From: Trypanosoma brucei gambiense DAL972
Lineage: Eukaryota; Euglenozoa; Kinetoplastea; Trypanosomatida; Trypanosomatidae
Direction: 5' to 3'
NCBI RefSeq assembly: GCF_000210295.1
Contig: NC_026739.1
Coordinates: forward strand, 964,262-1,028,261
DNA length: 64,000 nt
Both the position numbers and the translations under genes were made by a program. Within the stretch, counting starts at the first letter, position 1. Each line of letters begins with the position of its first letter. The notes under the pieces are model-generated. The model saw only the letters and a program-made list of their open reading frames with translations, was not told the DNA's origin and made no database searches. Of this stretch, positions 59,307-64,000 are shown piece by piece.

Positions 59307-59918
59307 TCATTTAACTGCCTTGGAGCGACGAATTAAGAGGTCCACTTGGCTCTGCTCCATACGGTACACAACAAGAGGAAACAAGGCGGGAACAAGACAT
59401 AGGAAGGCGTAGACCGCCGCCTCCCGCACATAGCTCTTGTATAAGCGGTCATAGAACTCGCGGGTAACCACGGACACAATACCACGGAAATTTGTATCGT
59501 CGTAATCCTCTCCGTAGAAATATGCCGTACCTTCGCGGATGATGTTACTGTATGCTTTTTCTGTCTTCTTCCCTCCTCTCTCCAGGGAGTATAACACCTC
59601 CGTCACCCCAACGTGATAACCACCAAGAGCCTTGGTGACAATGGTGTACTTAAGTTCGGCTGACTCACCGAAAGCAAGCGAATCCACCTGCTTCGTGCGC
59701 GTAGTACCGTCAGGTAGCAAGTCAGTAATGGTAATATCAAAGGCAGGGCTTTGACCGTAGTTGTAGACAGTCACAGTGAATTCGACGTTGTTGCCCACCA
59801 CCACGTGGTCATCCGAGATCATTTTCGAGACGAAAAGAAGCGGCTGGGGATCCGGCTGAGCCAGTGACCCGACGGCAGCAGCGGCCAAAAGAAGCGGGAT
59901 GACATAGAGGAGCCGCAT
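59307..59918 (-). CDS. SSR2: Translocon-associated protein subunit beta (TRAP-beta/SSR2)
   Basis: 203 aa. TRAP is an ER-membrane complex next to the Sec61 channel that helps secretory proteins enter the ER. The architecture matches: a signal peptide (MRLLYVIPLLLAAAAVGSLA), a lumenal immunoglobulin-like beta domain (VGNNVEFTVTVYNYGQSPAFD, a TRAP-beta hallmark), a single membrane segment at about 167-185 (VYAFLCLVPALFPLVVY) and a short basic cytosolic tail. The ATG at 59918 is the first in the frame. Confidence 0.93.
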   Translation of the reverse strand: MRLLYVIPLLLAAAAVGSLAQPDPQPLLFVSKMISDDHVVVGNNVEFTVTVYNYGQSPAFDITITDLLPDGTTRTKQVDSLAFGESAELKYTIVTKALGGYHVGVTEVLYSLERGGKKTEKAYSNIIREGTAYFYGEDYDDTNFRGIVSVVTREFYDRLYKSYVREAAVYAFLCLVPALFPLVVYRMEQSQVDLLIRRSKAVK

Positions 59919-60464
59919 ATCTTCCCCTCGGCTTCCTTATGGCCTGTTTTTTTTTTCTTCGTTCCCCTGTTATCAGTGTTCTTGGTGTATTTTTAACTTT
60001 GCGGCTTATACTTTTCTCACACTTTTACTTATTTTAATTACGGGTGGCTTTCCCTTGTCACCCCTTTGACTGCTAGCGTGATCCCTTTCGACCATTTTAG
60101 GGAGGTAGGAACGAAGGAAAAAATGGTGGAAAAAATAGTGCAACACACCAGAGGGTTCGCACGAATCAGAAGATGCGCTGTTGTTGCTCACAGTCAGAAA
60201 GACGAAACGATGGTGCCTTCACACTACAAGTTGCCACGACGAAGCTCTCCACACTACAGTTCTGTCAATGTGCTCACCGTATTTGTGCGCGCGTGCAACG
60301 TCTGTTAATGCATATACATACATATGTATATGACAAAAGATGAACCCGCAGGAAACATTTCACAGAAAATTTGGAGATACTAACAAAAAGGAACCCCCAG
60401 CTGTACAACCTCCCCAAGGGAGTTGGGGGAGGGGGAAAATATGGCGGGACCCCACCATACGCGG
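59919..60464. other. Spacer
   Basis: No gene seen. Unusually for this cluster the plus strand next to the TRAP-beta start is T-rich (59949-59962). TA/TG inverted-repeat sequence lies at 60308-60332. Confidence 0.6.
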
Positions 60465-61442
60465 TCACAACTTGAGTGCTTCCAACCTTTCGACTGTAAC
60501 ACGGTGGAGTGGTATGCGATTTTCCTCCAATCGCTTGCAAACTTTCTCCGTCCCATGAATCTTCCCCATGTGTTCAAACACCTCACGCGCTGGTTGAGAT
60601 ACCTGGCCAATGTCAACGAGGTGGTCCATTCCTCTTCCAACGTACTCCCAGTCGCCAACCTCCACAGCGTGGGCTAAAAGCGGCGCAACAACATCAGCAT
60701 CACCAAGCACACATGCGTTCTCCAGGTGCTCAGACAGATGCTGCAGGCTACAACCACCACGAAGAATATGCGTCAAAGCAAGATCGAACGGTACCGAATT
60801 CTTCGGGCACGCGGATATGAGCATCAGAGCCTTTTCCCAATCGAGTTCTTCGATCAGTGGCCACAGGGTAACGACATCGCTTCGGGTGATACGAACGTTT
60901 CGCAACAGCTCCACAGCAACATCCCATCGCTTGTGCGCCAAAGCAACATGAACCAAATTACACCGCGTAACGGTTGCAAACGGAAAGCTATCCACAAGTT
61001 TTTCCTCCCAATCTTCACCGGCGGCTTTCAATAGCACGGCGCACGCCTCAGCCGTTGATATCTGTTGTGAAACACTGGAAAGTCGGGCTCCCATCAGTGC
61101 AGCACTGATGGTTTTGGAATCACCTTTGTTAAGTGCTTCCCAAAATACACTCCACTCCACTTCATCCGGTGCCTTTCTCTGTAAAATCGCGGAGAGACGT
61201 ATCTTTTCATTAAAGCGGCTTTTCACGTCGTCTACACGCACGCCGGTTGCGTGCATCACGGCTTTCAACAAATCAAATGTATCCACGGGAGGTGCATGAT
61301 AAGGATGACGCTGATACGCATGCAAAGCCTTCATCCAATCGCCAGTTTCGAGTGATGTGTGGAACTGCTGTGGCAGGGGCACTGCCTTCCACACCTTTTC
61401 AGTTGATTGTCTCTTCGAAAGCAGACGAATTGATGTGTTCAT
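60465..61442 (-). CDS. PPR-like helical-repeat protein (325 aa)
   Basis: A helical-repeat protein with PPR-like pairs, for example LVHVALAHKRWDVAVELLRNV and LIEELDWEKALMLISACP, and repeating 'W..AL' positions as in the PPR protein at 8824-10479. The N terminus (MNTSIRLLSKRQSTEKVWKAV) is basic and Ser/Thr-rich and could target mitochondria. A role in mitochondrial RNA metabolism is inferred from the family only. The ATG at 61442 is the first in the frame. Confidence 0.72.
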   Translation of the reverse strand: MNTSIRLLSKRQSTEKVWKAVPLPQQFHTSLETGDWMKALHAYQRHPYHAPPVDTFDLLKAVMHATGVRVDDVKSRFNEKIRLSAILQRKAPDEVEWSVFWEALNKGDSKTISAALMGARLSSVSQQISTAEACAVLLKAAGEDWEEKLVDSFPFATVTRCNLVHVALAHKRWDVAVELLRNVRITRSDVVTLWPLIEELDWEKALMLISACPKNSVPFDLALTHILRGGCSLQHLSEHLENACVLGDADVVAPLLAHAVEVGDWEYVGRGMDHLVDIGQVSQPAREVFEHMGKIHGTEKVCKRLEENRIPLHRVTVERLEALKL

Positions 61443-61831
61443 CGATTCTTACCGCATAAGCTAAATAACACGCGCAAGGAAGCATACAAAGGGACCCGAT
61501 ACCACCGAACGAGGAGCGTGATACACGAAAAGACGAGAAAACAACATAACGTAGCCAAAACACAACAAAACACGTGAAAATAACATTATATGATGACAAA
61601 AAAACAGCGAAGATGCTACGGCACCACTTCTACTTATGATAACACTCCAACACACACAAACGCAACAAGCTTTGTGGCGCCTCCGCGCGATATAAGTGAT
61701 GCAGTAAAACATAAATTATACATGGAAGGTCGAAAACTGACAAAAGTAGGAAGAATAACACAGCCTGTCACAACAGGCACTTCAAGAGAGGAAATTACAA
61801 CAAAACGAAGCCTCTAAACAGCATGGGCGCT
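61443..61831. other. Spacer
   Basis: No gene seen; PPR-like gene leader and 3' untranslated zone of the coiled-coil TPH gene. Confidence 0.6.
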
Positions 61832-63142
61832 CTATTTCGTAATCCCAAATTTCTTCTTTTCATCCACAGTCAGCAAACGGGCCGGAACATGTTGACCTAG
61901 GGTTGGCACATACTCCTCAAGAAGTTGTGCACGGGCTCGTCGAATATACTCTTGAAGTTCTTCGGCTCTCTTTCTCTCCCGTTCCTCCACCTCAGCAGCC
62001 AGGCGCTGTTCCTCACGCTTGAGTTCCTGAAACTTTTCCAACCTTCGCTCCGTCTCTAATATTTTTTGCTTCTTGATTTCTATCTGCCGCTCCCGCTCCA
62101 GACGCTTCGCCTTCGCCTGCTGAGCAAGGTCCTCGACGGCCTTCTGACGCATCATGGCCTCCTCCTGACGTTCCAGGTCCCTCGCTTTAATTCGATCCTG
62201 AATAAGGTTCCAGTTTTCTTGCTTTACTGCGTCAGCTAATTTCTCACTCCTCTCTTTAGCATCTGCTAAAGCCTGTCTCTCTCGCGATATGCGCTCAGCC
62301 TCATAATAGTCGCTCAGAAGGCTTTCCAGCTCCTCACGCTTCAACCGCTCCTCCATGATCTTTTTGCTTTGCTCCTCGAGGATTCGGGCCTTGACGGCTT
62401 CTTTCTCACGAAGCAGCTTTTCATCCGTCTCCCTGCGACGACCTTTCTCAGCCAGGTATGCCTCAATAGCCTCGTCCTCGCGCTGCTGGCGTAGTCGCTC
62501 ATTTTCCTTAATTTCCTTCCGCAGCCTGTAGAACTCATCCTGCTCCGCCTGGAGTTGCCGCTGCTTCTCACGCCGCTCCAAAGCTTCAAGGAACTCCTTC
62601 TCCTGCAGACGCGCAGCGACAGCGTCGACAGCAAAGCGCTCTTGCCGGCTTTGTTCAGCATCACGCTCAGCTTGCGCCCTTCGCTCCTCGATCAGCTTGA
62701 GTTGAGCCGCTTGGTGCTCATTAAATGCTTGAATTGCTTTCCTTCTTTTTTCTTCCTCTTCTGCCTTCTCCTTTGCTTCCTTTTCGGCCAAGTAGGCGTT
62801 GTACTCTCGCTCTTCCTGTAAACGTTCTTCGCGGCGCTTGCAGCACTCATCAACCTGATCTGACCGGTCCACCTTCATGCGGGCGTGTTTCAGTTGCGCT
62901 TCTAGGTTCCGCAACTCCGGAAGGTCGCGAACGAACTGTAGCATCTTCGCATCCTTCAACTCCAGGCGCTGTCGTTCCGCCAATTCCTTTGCAAGCGCCT
63001 CGTCGCGGGCTGCGGCACTTATCTTTCTCTCGCGCATCGCCTGAAATTCCGCCTCTTCCCGCTCCCGCGCGAGCTCTGCCTGAACAGCTTTGTAGCGATT
63101 CACACGGCGAAGCCGCTCAACACGGGCATCTCCAGCGTCCAT
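61832..63142 (-). CDS. TPH-domain coiled-coil protein, probably axonemal (MNS1-like)
   Basis: 436 aa, almost entirely a highly charged continuous helix rich in Glu, Arg, Lys and Gln (repeated REREEAEFQAMRERK-like and RRLEKFQELKREEQRL blocks). This matches the trichohyalin-plectin-homology (TPH) type found in MNS1 and CFAP53, proteins that lie inside ciliary doublet microtubules. The C terminus, YIRRARAQLLEEYVPTLGQH, resembles the conserved end of MNS1-like proteins (a run of helix then 'LL.E..P.LG'). A flagellar role fits an organism with a prominent flagellum. The frame begins at a GTG at 63154; the first ATG is at 63142. Assignment among TPH proteins is tentative. Confidence 0.78.
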   Translation of the reverse strand: MDAGDARVERLRRVNRYKAVQAELAREREEAEFQAMRERKISAAARDEALAKELAERQRLELKDAKMLQFVRDLPELRNLEAQLKHARMKVDRSDQVDECCKRREERLQEEREYNAYLAEKEAKEKAEEEEKRRKAIQAFNEHQAAQLKLIEERRAQAERDAEQSRQERFAVDAVAARLQEKEFLEALERREKQRQLQAEQDEFYRLRKEIKENERLRQQREDEAIEAYLAEKGRRRETDEKLLREKEAVKARILEEQSKKIMEERLKREELESLLSDYYEAERISRERQALADAKERSEKLADAVKQENWNLIQDRIKARDLERQEEAMMRQKAVEDLAQQAKAKRLERERQIEIKKQKILETERRLEKFQELKREEQRLAAEVEERERKRAEELQEYIRRARAQLLEEYVPTLGQHVPARLLTVDEKKKFGITK

Positions 63143-64000
63143 AGTAATGTTCACAAACTAAGAAAGCACTACAATTGTGCGCAACCGAATACGGAAGATG
63201 AAATAGCGAAATTCTTGTCACATTCGGTGGCACGTAGTGGAAGCAACAGGGCAAGAATGAGACATTCACGTCAGTGCGTAGGCGAAGTGAAAAATCGAAA
63301 AGGGACCAGCGAAGGGAGAACGCAGGTAAAGCCTGCGAAAAAAAAAAACGATGATTGCCAATGGACACCCAGCAATAGACTGCCAACGCGTGCGCCCGTA
63401 AGGGATATCCGTGAACCCGGTGAAGTAAACGAGACAGAAACAACCCGTGTCCACGGCGATATGCATAACGTTAAGGAGTCACGTCCAAACCGCAGCTGCC
63501 TCCTTTTTATTTTTTTCTTTTCCTACCTTCTCTCGCCCGCCAGACTTTGCTCAGGCGTTTGACCTTTTCGGGAATGGGCGGGGAGGTACATCACAACCTC
63601 CGGGTAAATGTCAGCACTCCCACAGCAAAGAATTTTGAGTGAACGGTTAAGAGGGAAAAAATACGTAACGCGTCACGAATGAGTGTTAAGCAGAAAGGGG
63701 TGAAAAAATGAGGGTAATGCTTTCTTAAAACGTGAAGAGAAACGATACCGATACGCCAATTTTAAGACGAAAATCGAAGAGAGTCATGAAAGAAATTTGA
63801 CAAAATAATGCTGACCACAATCATAATGATGTGTATATGGGCTTACACTTCACTTGTTCGCGCTTCACGTAGCATCTCTTGTGCTTCAGTTGCAGAGAAT
63901 GGACAGAGAAGCCACGAAAAAAAAAACTCTATATGTGATGTCGCTGCAGCGTTTTGCTCATCATTTTCCACCCTCATGATTGGGACTGGAAACTGTCGTT
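63143..64000. other. Right-edge spacer
   Basis: No gene seen. It holds the leader of the TPH gene (A run at 63338-63348) and presumably the 3' untranslated zone of a gene beyond the edge. Confidence 0.55.

Overview
This window is nuclear DNA of a kinetoplastid, almost certainly an African trypanosome of the Trypanosoma brucei group. About 34 intronless genes lie on the minus strand, so they are transcribed from right to left. They are separated by AT-rich, low-complexity spacers. Just before most start codons, the minus strand carries a polypyrimidine tract followed by an AG, the arrangement used for trans-splicing in polycistronic units. Several proteins are T. brucei hallmarks: two identical glycosomal GAPDH genes ending in the peroxisomal signal AKL, and a catalytic S-adenosylmethionine decarboxylase next to its catalytically dead partner, prozyme. 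The species call rests on recalled gene order and protein features, not on a search.

Layout in transcription order. 63.1-58.1 kb: a TPH-type coiled-coil protein (probably axonemal), a PPR-like protein, translocon-associated protein beta and a small unknown. 56.5-51.9 kb: valyl-tRNA synthetase, then prozyme. 51.9-48.0 kb: a 3.9 kb gene-free stretch with microsatellites, two matching palindromes and a GC-rich patch. 48.0-38.2 kb: AdoMetDC, a PPR-like protein, a large N-terminal-motor kinesin and a MINDY-type deubiquitinase. 37.6-31.4 kb: eIF3D, a small unknown, the ribosome-assembly factor KRR1, an Sm protein (probably the U2 variant Sm15K) and a small unknown. 31.0-29.8 kb: a membrane-anchored DUF2817/M14-like protein that seems to have lost zinc ligands. 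29.4-24.3 kb: two direct copies of a 2435-bp segment, each holding GAPDH and most of a leucine-rich-repeat gene. 24.2-19.5 kb: a zf-CHCC zinc-finger protein, two paralogous secreted ten-cysteine proteins and a small unknown. 19.2-8.8 kb: a coiled-coil protein, a MAP kinase (probably MAPK5), an aldehyde dehydrogenase, an unknown and a PPR protein. 8.1-1.0 kb: two FUN14-family membrane proteins flanking a BSD-domain protein and an unknown, then a small unknown.

The first 190 bases look like coding sequence on the plus strand, so the left edge may be a convergent strand-switch region. As is usual in trypanosomes, neighbours are co-transcribed but not functionally grouped. The true functional pairings are AdoMetDC/prozyme (one enzyme complex) and the GAPDH pair (gene dosage). 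No tRNA, rRNA, CRISPR array or transposon was recognised.

Starts were chosen as the first ATG after a plausible splice acceptor. Several longer open frames begin only at TTG or GTG and were trimmed.
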